From RPQJ01 sp963778185 (GTDB taxonomy: Bacteria > Pseudomonadota > Gammaproteobacteria > Steroidobacterales > Steroidobacteraceae): DNA of 64,000 bases. Location of the stretch: assembly GCA_963778185.1 (NCBI GenBank), contig CAVZTF010000003.1, positions 1,488,001 through 1,552,000 on the forward strand, in the 5' to 3' direction. The notes under the pieces were generated by a model. The model saw only the letters and a program-made list of their open reading frames with translations, was not told the DNA's origin and made no database searches. The translations under genes were made by a program, and so were the position numbers. Within the stretch, counting starts at the first letter, position 1. Each line of letters starts with the position of its first letter. Positions 8,524 through 16,871 of the stretch are shown one piece after another.

Positions 8524-9972
8524 TCACTTGCGCCAGAACGCCGGCGTGAACAGGACCAGCATGCTGAAGATCTCGAGCCGCCCGAGCAGCATGGCGAGCG
8601 AGCACACCCAGGTCTGGAAGTCCGTAAGGCCCTGGTAGTTGCTGGCCGGCCCGACCAGACCGAGGCCGGGCCCGGCGTTGTTGATGCAGGCGATGATGGC
8701 CGAGAAGGCGCTCATGAAATCGAGGCCGCTCGCGAGCAGGGCGAACGTCAGCACGACGACCGTGCCGAAGTAGAGCACCACGAAGGCGAGCACCGCGAAC
8801 ACGATCTGGTTCTGCACCACCTGCCGGCCGATCCGCACCGGCGTGACGGCCTGCGGATGCACGAGCAGCAGCAGCTCGCGCACGGCCTCCTGGAACAGCA
8901 CCAGCGTGCGGAACATCTTGATGCCGCCGCCCGTGGAGCCCGTGTTGCAGCAGTAGCAGGACAGCATCAGCATGACCATCGGCGCGAAGATCGGCCAGGC
9001 GGCGTAGTCCTGGGTCACGTACCCGCAGGTCGTGGCGAGAGCGACGAGGTTGAACGCGACGTGCCGCAGGGCGACCGTGACCTCCGGGTAGACGCCGTGA
9101 CCCCACAGGAACAGCGTCACCACGACGACACCGACGCCGATCAGCCACAGCATCGCGATGGCTTCCCGGTCGGTCGCGTAGGTGCGCAGGCTGCGCTGCT
9201 GCCAGGCGATGAAGTGGCGGGAGAAGTTCATCGCCGAGATCAGCATGAAGACGATCAGCACGACCTCGATCGCCTGCGAATCGTAGTGACCGATGCTGGC
9301 GTCGTAGTTGGAGAACCCCCCGAGCGCGAGGGTGGAAAATGCATGGAAGACCGCGTCGAACCAGTCCATGCCGGCGAGGCGCAGCGCCCCGATGCAGGCC
9401 AGCGTGATCAGGAAGTAGACGAACCACAGCGCCTTGGCCGTCTGCGTGATGCGCGGCGTCAGCTTGTCGTTCTTCACCGGGCCCGGCGTCTCGGCCTTGT
9501 AGAGCTGCATGCCGCCCACGCCCAGCATGGGCAGGATCGCCACCACCAGCACGATGATGCCCATGCCGCCGTACCAGTGCAGCGCCGCGCGCCAGAGGTT
9601 GATCGACGGCGGCAGGTTCTCGAGGCCGACGAGCACCGTGGCGCCCGTGGTGCTCAGTCCCGACATGGTTTCGAAGAACGCGTCGGTGAACGACAGCCCC
9701 GGCAGCGCGAGGACGAGCGGGACGGTCGCGATCGCGGACATCAGCACCCACGCGAGGCTGACCAGCAGGAAGCCGTCGCGTGAGCGCAGCTCGCGCTTGC
9801 GCCGGCGCGTCGCGGTCCAGAGGATGCCACCCACCGCGAAGCTCGCCAGCGAGGCGATCACGAAGTCGGCGACCAGTCCGTCGCGGTAGATGATCGACGT
9901 GGCGATCGGCAGCACGTAGGTGACGCCGAACAGCATCAGCATCGACCCGAGGACGTGTACGACCGCAAGCAT
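8524..9972 (-). CDS. trkH: Trk-type potassium uptake channel subunit TrkH
   Basis: Inner-membrane K+ channel with four M1-P-M2 repeats. The 482-residue protein shows the family pore segments, for example LSTTGATVLVGLENLPPSINLWRA region (TTGAT), FSTLALGGFSNYD, TTCGYVTQDY and CNTGSTGGGIKMFRT. ATG start at 9972. It lies 24 nt downstream of trkA on the same strand, the gate-regulating partner, so a two-gene trkA-trkH operon is likely. The usual TrkH/TrkG/KtrB ambiguity is resolved in favour of TrkH by length and by the TrkA partner. Confidence 0.95.
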   Translation of the reverse strand: MLAVVHVLGSMLMLFGVTYVLPIATSIIYRDGLVADFVIASLASFAVGGILWTATRRRKRELRSRDGFLLVSLAWVLMSAIATVPLVLALPGLSFTDAFFETMSGLSTTGATVLVGLENLPPSINLWRAALHWYGGMGIIVLVVAILPMLGVGGMQLYKAETPGPVKNDKLTPRITQTAKALWFVYFLITLACIGALRLAGMDWFDAVFHAFSTLALGGFSNYDASIGHYDSQAIEVVLIVFMLISAMNFSRHFIAWQQRSLRTYATDREAIAMLWLIGVGVVVVTLFLWGHGVYPEVTVALRHVAFNLVALATTCGYVTQDYAAWPIFAPMVMLMLSCYCCNTGSTGGGIKMFRTLVLFQEAVRELLLLVHPQAVTPVRIGRQVVQNQIVFAVLAFVVLYFGTVVVLTFALLASGLDFMSAFSAIIACINNAGPGLGLVGPASNYQGLTDFQTWVCSLAMLLGRLEIFSMLVLFTPAFWRK

Positions 9973-9996
9973 CGGTGCCGCTGTCCGGGTGGTCCG

Positions 9997-11385
9997 TCAG
10001 GACTGGAAGAGACGCTCGACCTGCTCGACGTGCCGCTTGTCGGACACGAACAGGACCACGTGGTCGCCGGACTGGACCACGGTGTCGTGGTGCGGCATGA
10101 CGACGTCGTTGCCGCGCACCAGCGTGATGATCGACGCGCCGGCCGGCAGCTTGATGTCCTCGATCGCGCGGCCGACCACCTTGCCGCCGGGGGCGCCGTG
10201 CGCCACGGTCTCCATCGCCTCGGCGGCGCCGCCGCGCAGCGAGTGCACCTGCTGCACGTCGCCCTGGCGCACGTAGGCCAGCAGCGACCCGATCGTCACC
10301 GACTGCGGCGAGATCGCCACGTCGATCGGACCCGACTGCATCAGCTCGCCATAGGCCGGCCGCGTGATGAGCGCCATGACCCGGCGGGCGCCCAGGCGCT
10401 TCGCCAGCATCGCCGAGAGGATGTTGGCCTCCTCCGAGTTCGTGAGCGAGCAGAAGATGTCGGCGCTGTCGATGTTTTCCTCGACCAGCAGTTCCTCGTC
10501 GGCGGCGTCGCCGTTCAGGACGATGGTATTACGCAGCTCCTCGGAGATGCGCCTCGCGCGTGCCGTGTCCCGCTCGATGATCTTGACGTGGTGGTTGTCC
10601 TCCTCGAGCTGCTGCGCGAGCCGCAGGCCGATGTTGCCGCCTCCGGCGATCACCACGCGCTTCACGGCGTCCTCCGCCTTGCGAATCTCGCTCATGACCA
10701 TGCGGATGTCCTGGGTCGCGGCGATGAAGAACACCTCGTCGCCGTGCTCGATGATCGTGTCGCCCTCCGGATCGATGCTCTGTCCGGCCCGGTAGATCGC
10801 GGCGACGCGGGCTTCGACCGTGGGGATGTGCTCGCGGATCGCGCGGATCGGCTGGCCCACCAGCAGCCCGCCCTTCAGGGCCCGCAGCCCGACGAGGCGC
10901 ACGCGCCCGTCCGCGAAATCCACCACCTGCAGGGCGCCGGGGTAGCGGATCAGCCGCTCGATGTAGGCGGTGACCGATTCTTCCGGGCTCAGGAACATGT
11001 CGACCGCGAAGCCGGCGAGCCGCGCCGGCGGCTCGGCCTCGGTGGAAACGAACAACTCCGGGCGTCGGGTGAAGTCCTGCGAGCGGATGCGCGCGATCTT
11101 GGTGCGCGTGCCGAACAGGCTCCACGCGACCTGGCAGGCGACCATGTTCACTTCGTCGCTGTTGGTGAGTGCGACCACCATGTCCGCGTCGCGGGCGCCC
11201 GCGAGCTGCAGCGTCTTGGGACTGGCGGCGTTGCCCTGCACGGTGCGGATGTCGATGCGATCCTGCAGGTCCCGCAGCAGGTCGTCGCTGGTGTCGACCA
11301 CCGTGACGTCGTTCGCTTCCTCGCGTGCGAGGTGGTAGGCAGCGGTCCGGCCGACCTGGCCAGCCCCGAGGATGATGATTTTCAC
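9997..11385 (-). CDS. trkA: Trk system potassium transporter regulatory subunit TrkA
   Basis: Cytosolic peripheral subunit that binds NAD(H)/ATP and gates TrkH. The 462 residues form two tandem RCK units. The first has the Rossmann motif GAGQVG (about residues 7-12) followed by an RCK-C domain. The second starts with VVIAGGGNIGLRLAQQLEED at about 235 and also ends in an RCK-C domain. This doubled arrangement is the E. coli-type TrkA rather than single-unit KtrA. Start is GTG at 11385 (MKIIILGAG), which is where the nucleotide fold begins. Operon with trkH. Confidence 0.96.
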   Translation of the reverse strand: MKIIILGAGQVGRTAAYHLAREEANDVTVVDTSDDLLRDLQDRIDIRTVQGNAASPKTLQLAGARDADMVVALTNSDEVNMVACQVAWSLFGTRTKIARIRSQDFTRRPELFVSTEAEPPARLAGFAVDMFLSPEESVTAYIERLIRYPGALQVVDFADGRVRLVGLRALKGGLLVGQPIRAIREHIPTVEARVAAIYRAGQSIDPEGDTIIEHGDEVFFIAATQDIRMVMSEIRKAEDAVKRVVIAGGGNIGLRLAQQLEEDNHHVKIIERDTARARRISEELRNTIVLNGDAADEELLVEENIDSADIFCSLTNSEEANILSAMLAKRLGARRVMALITRPAYGELMQSGPIDVAISPQSVTIGSLLAYVRQGDVQQVHSLRGGAAEAMETVAHGAPGGKVVGRAIEDIKLPAGASIITLVRGNDVVMPHHDTVVQSGDHVVLFVSDKRHVEQVERLFQS

Positions 11386-11467
11386 CAGCGTTGCCCCGTG
11401 GGACTCGAGCGCGCCTTGCCCTTCCGTCAGGCGGGCACTTTATATCGCGCGGGCGACATTGTACGCC

Positions 11468-13651
11468 TCAGACGGCCTCGAGGTTGGCGTAACCCATCAT
11501 CAGCCACTTGGTGCCGGCTCGCTCGAAGTTGACCTGGACCCGGGCGTTGGATCCCTGGCCCTCGACGGAGAGCACCACCCCGTCGCCGAACTTCTGGTGA
11601 CGCACCCGCTGGCCGAGCCGCAGGCTGCCCGGAGAGTCGTCCGTGTAGCGCTGGATGGAGGCGCGTGCCACCGGCGCGTGCGGCCGGTGCGTCGGGGCGT
11701 AGGCCGGGCGCGAGACCTGCACCTTGGGCCGCACCTCCTGCACGAGCTCGGCCGGGATCTCGGCGAGGAAGCGCGAGGGGGCGCCGTAGCTGTCCACCCC
11801 GTGCATCCGCCTCTGCTCCGCGTAGGTCACGTACAGCTGGCGCATGGCGCGGGTCGTGCCCACGTAGCAGAGCCGCCGCTCTTCCTCGAGGCCCTGCACG
11901 TCCATGATCGAGCGCTGGTGCGGAAAGAGCCCGTCCTCCATGCCGCAGAGGAAGACCACCGGGAACTCGAGGCCCTTGGCGGAGTGCAGCGTCATCATCT
12001 GCACGCAGTCCTCCCAAGCCTCGGCCTGCCCCTCGCCCGACTCGAGCACGGCGTGGGAAAGGAAGGCCATGAGCGGCGAGATGTCGCCGTCCTCGGGCTC
12101 GAAGCCAAGCGCGGCGCTCACGAGTTCCTCGAGGTTCTCGAGGCGCGCCTCGCCCTTGTCCGCCTTGTCCTTCTGGTAGTGCCCGGCGAGCCCGCTCGCC
12201 TGGATCACGTGGTCCACCTGCTCGTGCAGGGGCATATCACGCGTGTCCAGGTCGAGCTTCTCGATGAGCGCGAGGAAGGCCTGCAGGGCCGCTGTCGCGC
12301 GGGCGCCAAGCTCCTCGGCGCAGGCGGCGCACGACTGCCACAGCGAGACCGAGCTCGCGCGTGCATGCGCACGCAGCACTTCGAGCGTGCGTGCGCCGAT
12401 GCCGCGGGTGGGCAGGTTCACGACGCGCTCGAAGGAGGCGTCGTCGTCGCGGTTCGCGAGCAGACGCAGGTAGGCGAGCGCGTCCTTGATCTCCTGGCGC
12501 TCGAAGAACCGCAGCCCACCGTAGACGCGGTAGGGGATGCGGGCCGCCAGCAGGTACTCTTCGAAAACGCGCGACTGGGCGTTCGAGCGGTACAGGATCG
12601 CTGTGTCGCGCCGGTTGCCGCCGCGCGCAACCCAGTCGCGGATGCGGCTCACCACGAACTCGGCCTCGTCACGCTCGTTGTAGGCGCGATAGAGCCGGAT
12701 GGCCTCGCCCTTGCCGCCGTCGGTCCAGAGCTTCTTGCCGATGCGGCCGGTGTTGTTGGCGATGATCGCGTTCGCCGCGGCGAGGATGGTGCCGGTGGAT
12801 CGGTAGTTCTGCTCGAGCTTGAAGACCTGCACGCCCGGGAAGTCGCGGCGGAACTGCTGCAGGTTCTCGACCCGCGCACCGCGCCAGCGGTAGATGGACT
12901 GGTCGTCGTCGCCGACCACGAACGGGATGCTCGACGAGCCGACCAGGCCCTTCATCCACGCGTACTGGATGGTGTTGGTGTCCTGGAACTCGTCCACCAG
13001 CACGTGGCCGAAGCGCGATCGATAGTGCTCGACCAGCCCCGGCGCATCGCGCCAGAGCTCATGGCTGCGCAGCAGCAGCTCGGCGAAGTCCACGACGCCG
13101 TTGCGCCGGCAGGCGTCTTCGTACGCCTCGTACAGCTTGATCATCTGGCGGCGGGTGGGATCCCCGTCGTCCTTCAGGTGCTTCGGGCGCAGGCCTTCGT
13201 CCTTCTGCGCATTGATGTACCAGGCCACCTCGCGCGGCACCCAGCGCGCCTCGTCGAGGCCGAGCCCGCGCACGATGCGCTTCACGAGCCGCTGCTGGTC
13301 CTCCGCGTCGAGGATCGAGAATCCCTGCGGCAGTCCGGCCTCGCGCCAGTGCATGCGCAGCAGCCGGTGCGCGATGCCGTGGAAAGTGCCGATCCACAGC
13401 GGCGCCGAGGGCATGCCGAGCTGCGCCTCGATGCGCGCGCGCATCTCGCCCGCCGCCTTGTTCGTGAAGGTGACGGCGAGGATGCCGTGCGGCGAGACGT
13501 TCTCGACCCGCACCAGCCAGGCGACGCGGTGCGTGAGCACGCGCGTCTTGCCGCTGCCGGCGCCGGCGAGCACGAGCGTCGGGGCGAGCGGCGCGGTGAC
13601 CGCTTGCCGCTGCGCGTCGTTCAGCGGGTCGAGGAGGTGGGAGACGTCCAT
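11468..13651 (-). CDS. uvrD: DNA helicase II UvrD (SF1A, 3'-5')
   Basis: ATP-driven 3'-5' helicase for nucleotide excision and mismatch repair. At 727 residues it has E. coli UvrD size. Visible motifs: Walker A AGAGSGKT at about 29-36, motif Ia TFTNKAAGEM, motif II DEFQDTN, motif III GDDDQSIYRWRGA, motif IV LEQNYRST, motif V near TLHSAKGLEFPVVF and motif VI VGTTRAM. The C-terminal region (RVRHQKFGDGVVLSVEGQG) is the Tudor-like UvrD/PcrA tail, which binds RNA polymerase in homologues. Rep would be shorter and lack this tail. A perfect inverted repeat lies 18 nt upstream of the start. Confidence 0.95.
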   Translation of the reverse strand: MDVSHLLDPLNDAQRQAVTAPLAPTLVLAGAGSGKTRVLTHRVAWLVRVENVSPHGILAVTFTNKAAGEMRARIEAQLGMPSAPLWIGTFHGIAHRLLRMHWREAGLPQGFSILDAEDQQRLVKRIVRGLGLDEARWVPREVAWYINAQKDEGLRPKHLKDDGDPTRRQMIKLYEAYEDACRRNGVVDFAELLLRSHELWRDAPGLVEHYRSRFGHVLVDEFQDTNTIQYAWMKGLVGSSSIPFVVGDDDQSIYRWRGARVENLQQFRRDFPGVQVFKLEQNYRSTGTILAAANAIIANNTGRIGKKLWTDGGKGEAIRLYRAYNERDEAEFVVSRIRDWVARGGNRRDTAILYRSNAQSRVFEEYLLAARIPYRVYGGLRFFERQEIKDALAYLRLLANRDDDASFERVVNLPTRGIGARTLEVLRAHARASSVSLWQSCAACAEELGARATAALQAFLALIEKLDLDTRDMPLHEQVDHVIQASGLAGHYQKDKADKGEARLENLEELVSAALGFEPEDGDISPLMAFLSHAVLESGEGQAEAWEDCVQMMTLHSAKGLEFPVVFLCGMEDGLFPHQRSIMDVQGLEEERRLCYVGTTRAMRQLYVTYAEQRRMHGVDSYGAPSRFLAEIPAELVQEVRPKVQVSRPAYAPTHRPHAPVARASIQRYTDDSPGSLRLGQRVRHQKFGDGVVLSVEGQGSNARVQVNFERAGTKWLMMGYANLEAV

Positions 13652-13668
13652 GGAAGGGCCGGAAAAAT

Positions 13669-13716
13669 AGGGGACATTCTCCTATTTCGCAACAGCGAAA
13701 TAGGAGAATGTCCCCT
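13669..13716. repeat. Perfect 22-bp inverted repeat (REP-like), 4-nt loop
   Basis: Arms 13669-13690 and 13695-13716 are exact reverse complements around the loop aaca; the core of the right arm reads aaataggagaatgtcccct. There is no T-run on either side, so a simple Rho-independent terminator is unlikely. It lies in the 138-nt gap between the penicillin-acylase-family gene and uvrD, 18 nt before the uvrD start. A one-mismatch copy of 19 nt of the right arm occurs at 61684-61702, which suggests a dispersed REP-like family in this genome. Confidence 0.85.
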
Positions 13717-13742
13717 GTCTCCCACGGATGCACGCAGGAAAA

Positions 13743-13767
13743 CCCTCTCCCGCGGCGCGGGAGAGGG
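13743..13767. repeat. GC-rich hairpin, 11-bp perfect stem
   Basis: ccctctcccgc at 13743-13753 pairs with gcgggagaggg at 13757-13767 around the 3-nt loop ggc. It lies 23 nt after the stop of the minus-strand acylase gene, read from the other side, so it is in the uvrD upstream region, next to the 22-bp inverted repeat. The two palindromes side by side resemble a compound REP/BIME-type element. No U-tract follows on either strand. Confidence 0.75.
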
Positions 13768-13789
13768 CGGTGTTCGACGGCGAGATACG

Positions 13790-16741
13790 CTAGTGGCCGC
13801 CGCCCTTCTTGCCGGGCTTGGCCGGCTTGAAGGACTGCTGGCTGTGGAGACTCTGCATCACTTCGCCCATGTTCTGCCGCAGCGGGTAGGTATCGTTGGT
13901 GAGCCAGCGGCCGAGCAGGTTGGCGTAGAAGGGGCTGCCCAGCACGCCGCTCGCGCCACCCGGCAGCGAACTGACGGCGTCGATCGAGCCCGGCACCGTG
14001 CCCGGCACGCCGACGTAGCGCCGGTTCGGTCCGCTGCCGAACATGAATGCGTTGGTCGAGTCGGCGCGTGCACTGTGCGACGAGGCGTCCACCACGCCGA
14101 AGCCGCCGTCCGTCGCGAGTCCGGCGAGCCCCGCGAAGGACGCCGGGAAGCCGGGCGTCGCGCCCGGGATGCTGAAGGGACCGCCGATGGCCACGCCGTC
14201 GAAGACGATGCGGTGCAGCTTGCCCCAGCGATAGTCGTCCTGGTTGGTCGAGTTGCCGAACGCGGCCGCGAACGACGCGCCGGAGAGGCGGTCGAGCGCG
14301 TCCACGAGGCTCTTCAGCATCACGTAGTCGCGGCGCTGCGCCGGCTCGGCGAGGCCTGCCGCCGCCGCCCAGCCGAAGAAGTCGATCGTCGAGAGACCGA
14401 TGCCGTTGCGCTCGACCAGGTGACGCAGCGCCTTGATGGCTTCGCCCGACCCCGGCGTCGGAACACCGAGGCCCTGCAGCGTCAGGTCCACCCCGTTGCG
14501 GATGGCCTGCCCGCGCCAGACCGAGTAGATGGTCGCGGCGATGCTGTGCCGCACTTCGCTTGCCGACGGCGGCATCAGGTGTCCATCGACGTCCGCGGCG
14601 TCATGGCCCGGGAGCACCCCGGTGGGCGTGGTGTAGTTCCAGGCCCGCAGTCGCCCGACGGCCTCGGATACGCGGGGATCCGCGGCGAGCGCGGCGAGCG
14701 CCGCCGGCGCCCCGGCCCCGCGGGCATTGTCGAATGCGCCCACGATGTAGGGCGCGAGCACCTGCGCGTCGAGCAGCATGACGTCCGCCTGGATCGCCTT
14801 CATGTCCGCGCGGCTGACCGGGCCCGCCGCGAGCCGCGCCTTCAACGCCTGCGTGATGCGGCCGCCGCGCGTGCCGTAGTCGAACGCGTAGCCAAGGTAG
14901 TAGACGCCCTGGCCCGACCTGCGCAGCTGGTTGATCGGGTTGTTGTCGAGCGTGACGCCGGCCGGGTCGTTGTTGGCGTTGACCACGAAGCCGTTCTTCG
15001 GGTTCACCGTCTGCGGCAGCTCGTCGAAGGCCAGCGCCTGGTAGCCGCTGCCGTTGAAGCGGTCGGGGTTCGGGTCCACGAGCCACTCGTTGCCGCCCTG
15101 GCCGTTGCGGATGAACCAGGGCGGGGAGCCCACGAACGGCAGGCCCGCGCCGGCGAACGCCTGCAGGTCCTCGCGCAGCGGCACCTCGGCCGACGAGAAG
15201 TAGCCGATGTTGCCGTCGATGTCGCCGTAGATGAAGTTCTGCGAGCCGACGTCGAAGTACTGCAGTGCGTGCTTGAACTCGTCGAGGTTCCTCGCGTAGT
15301 TCATCAGGCGGAACGTCTCGAGCTCGCGCGTGCCGCTGAACCCCGTGTACTGCACGCTGATGGCGCTGCCGGCGCCCGTGGCGGGATCGATCTGCAGGTC
15401 GATGACCGGGCCGTTGTTCCGGCGCGGGATCGTGAGCACGACGGGCGGGATGGGCCCGCCGCTGGCAGTGACGAGATTGTCCTGCACGCCGTCACCGACG
15501 ACGTTCACCCTGAAGGTCACCGGGATGACCGTCACCGGTTCCGGCGATCCCTGGTAGTAGGTGACGAAACGCGGCAGGCCGTTCGCGTCCGGCCCGAGGG
15601 CCTGGATTCTCTCCTGGTAGGTGTCGGTGACGTCGAAGCCCGTGGTGGTCTCGCCCCACGTGACGCGGCGATTCTGGCCCAGCACCACGTACGGCGCGCC
15701 CGCGATGCTGCTGCCGATCGTGTCGAGGCCGCTCTTGTGCGCCACCAGATGCACCGGGTAGAAGGTGGCGGGCAGGTCGAGACCGAGGTGCGGATCGTTC
15801 GCGACCAGCGGCCGGCCATCCACCGTGCGCGATCCGGCGACGGCCCACTCGTTGCTCCCGATCTGCAGCTCGGTGCGCTTGAGCGTCTGCTTGAGGAACG
15901 GCACGCCCTCGTAGCGGCGCTTCACGTCGCGCAGCATGCGTGCCGTGTCGGCATCGAGCGCGGGAGCGCCTCCGCTCGCGCGGCTCGCCTCGGCGCCGTT
16001 CGTCTTGCGCGCCGTCGCCGCCGTGGTCCTGGCCAGCGCGCCGAGGAACGGCGCGGAGTCCGTGGCGTCCGGGATGGTCGAAGCGCTGTCGAAACCGGCG
16101 GACCGGAATACGTCGCCGAAGTACAGGCCGTCGGGCAGCGCCGGATTGATCGGTGCGAGCCGCGCCTGGTACTCGAGGTACTGCAACGTCGCCTCGACGT
16201 CGATGTCGAACGAGAGCTGGAAGGCGAGCGCCTTGCCGATCACCGCGCTGTCGAGCGCCGTCCACGACGAGAACTTCGTGACCTCGAGTGCCGCGTACTG
16301 CGCTGGCAGCGTGCCGCTGTGCGCCACCCATGCGTTGACGCCGTCGGCGAAGGCCTGCAGCCCCGCCCGCATCTGGGGTGAATACCGCGCGAGCGAGCGC
16401 TCGGCCGCGCGGCGCAATCCTACGGTGCGCAGCTCGACGTCGCTGCCGAGCGCGCCGGAGCCGACCAGTTCCGCGAGCGTGCCGCTCGACTGGCGGCGCA
16501 GCAGGTCGATCTGGAACAGGCGATCCTGCGCGGTGACCCAGCCCTGCAGGAAGATCGCGTCGTGCTCGTCGTGAGCATAGATGTGCGGCATGCCGTCGAC
16601 GTCGCGCAGGATGCGCGCGGGGCCGTGCAACTGCGGCAGCGCGAGCACCGGGTCCTTGACCTGTCCGGGTGGGTTGGAGCCCGCGGCCGCGAGCGAAGAT
16701 ACGAGCAGCGTGCACAATGGCACGAGACGTGCGTGGCGCAT
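13790..16741 (-). CDS. Secreted penicillin-acylase-family (Ntn hydrolase) amidase
   Basis: Periplasmic amidase precursor of 983 residues from ATG 16741, with signal peptide RLVPLCTLLVSSLAAAG. Family order is clear: HGPARILRDVDGMPHIYAHDEHDAIFLQGWVTAQDRLFQ region in the alpha chain, a spacer rich in Ala/Thr, then the self-cleavage site IGSNEWAVAG where Gly295-Ser296 should be cut to expose the Ser nucleophile, followed by ANDPHLGL. Related enzymes act on penicillin G, cephalosporin side chains or acyl-homoserine lactones (PvdQ-like quorum quenching). The length and divergence do not decide the substrate. A longer open frame to 16963 is not protein-like. SD AGGGG lies 7 nt before the ATG. Confidence 0.88.
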   Translation of the reverse strand: MRHARLVPLCTLLVSSLAAAGSNPPGQVKDPVLALPQLHGPARILRDVDGMPHIYAHDEHDAIFLQGWVTAQDRLFQIDLLRRQSSGTLAELVGSGALGSDVELRTVGLRRAAERSLARYSPQMRAGLQAFADGVNAWVAHSGTLPAQYAALEVTKFSSWTALDSAVIGKALAFQLSFDIDVEATLQYLEYQARLAPINPALPDGLYFGDVFRSAGFDSASTIPDATDSAPFLGALARTTAATARKTNGAEASRASGGAPALDADTARMLRDVKRRYEGVPFLKQTLKRTELQIGSNEWAVAGSRTVDGRPLVANDPHLGLDLPATFYPVHLVAHKSGLDTIGSSIAGAPYVVLGQNRRVTWGETTTGFDVTDTYQERIQALGPDANGLPRFVTYYQGSPEPVTVIPVTFRVNVVGDGVQDNLVTASGGPIPPVVLTIPRRNNGPVIDLQIDPATGAGSAISVQYTGFSGTRELETFRLMNYARNLDEFKHALQYFDVGSQNFIYGDIDGNIGYFSSAEVPLREDLQAFAGAGLPFVGSPPWFIRNGQGGNEWLVDPNPDRFNGSGYQALAFDELPQTVNPKNGFVVNANNDPAGVTLDNNPINQLRRSGQGVYYLGYAFDYGTRGGRITQALKARLAAGPVSRADMKAIQADVMLLDAQVLAPYIVGAFDNARGAGAPAALAALAADPRVSEAVGRLRAWNYTTPTGVLPGHDAADVDGHLMPPSASEVRHSIAATIYSVWRGQAIRNGVDLTLQGLGVPTPGSGEAIKALRHLVERNGIGLSTIDFFGWAAAAGLAEPAQRRDYVMLKSLVDALDRLSGASFAAAFGNSTNQDDYRWGKLHRIVFDGVAIGGPFSIPGATPGFPASFAGLAGLATDGGFGVVDASSHSARADSTNAFMFGSGPNRRYVGVPGTVPGSIDAVSSLPGGASGVLGSPFYANLLGRWLTNDTYPLRQNMGEVMQSLHSQQSFKPAKPGKKGGGH

Positions 16742-16801
16742 GTATATCCCCTGGTTCGATTTTGTTCTGCCGTTCGCGTTTGACGTAACGGCGTGCCAGT
16801 G

Positions 16802-16830
16802 TTTATACGCCGATTCGCAGGTGCGGCGAA
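16802..16830 (-). promoter_or_regulatory. Candidate sigma70 promoter for the acylase gene
   Basis: On the minus strand, TTCGCC (16825-16830) and TATAAA (16802-16807) are separated by 17 nt. The -10 is good and the -35 is weak. The start of transcription would be near 16795, giving a leader of about 55 nt before the ATG at 16741. No other match in this 130-nt gap looked better. Confidence 0.4.
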
Positions 16831-16871
16831 AGCTTGCCGGATTATGTGAAATGAGCGGCCGTCGCCGGGCG

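Noticed and set aside
11372..16381. Very long plus-strand open frame (over 1600 codons) opposite uvrD and the acylase gene
   Set aside because: Its translation is Arg/His/Ala/Val-rich with no domain-like stretch, while the minus strand encodes two clearly recognisable proteins. It is a high-GC antisense artefact, as are similar long frames opposite ctaC/ctaD (23.3-26.5 kb) and bioF/bioB (29.1-31.6 kb).
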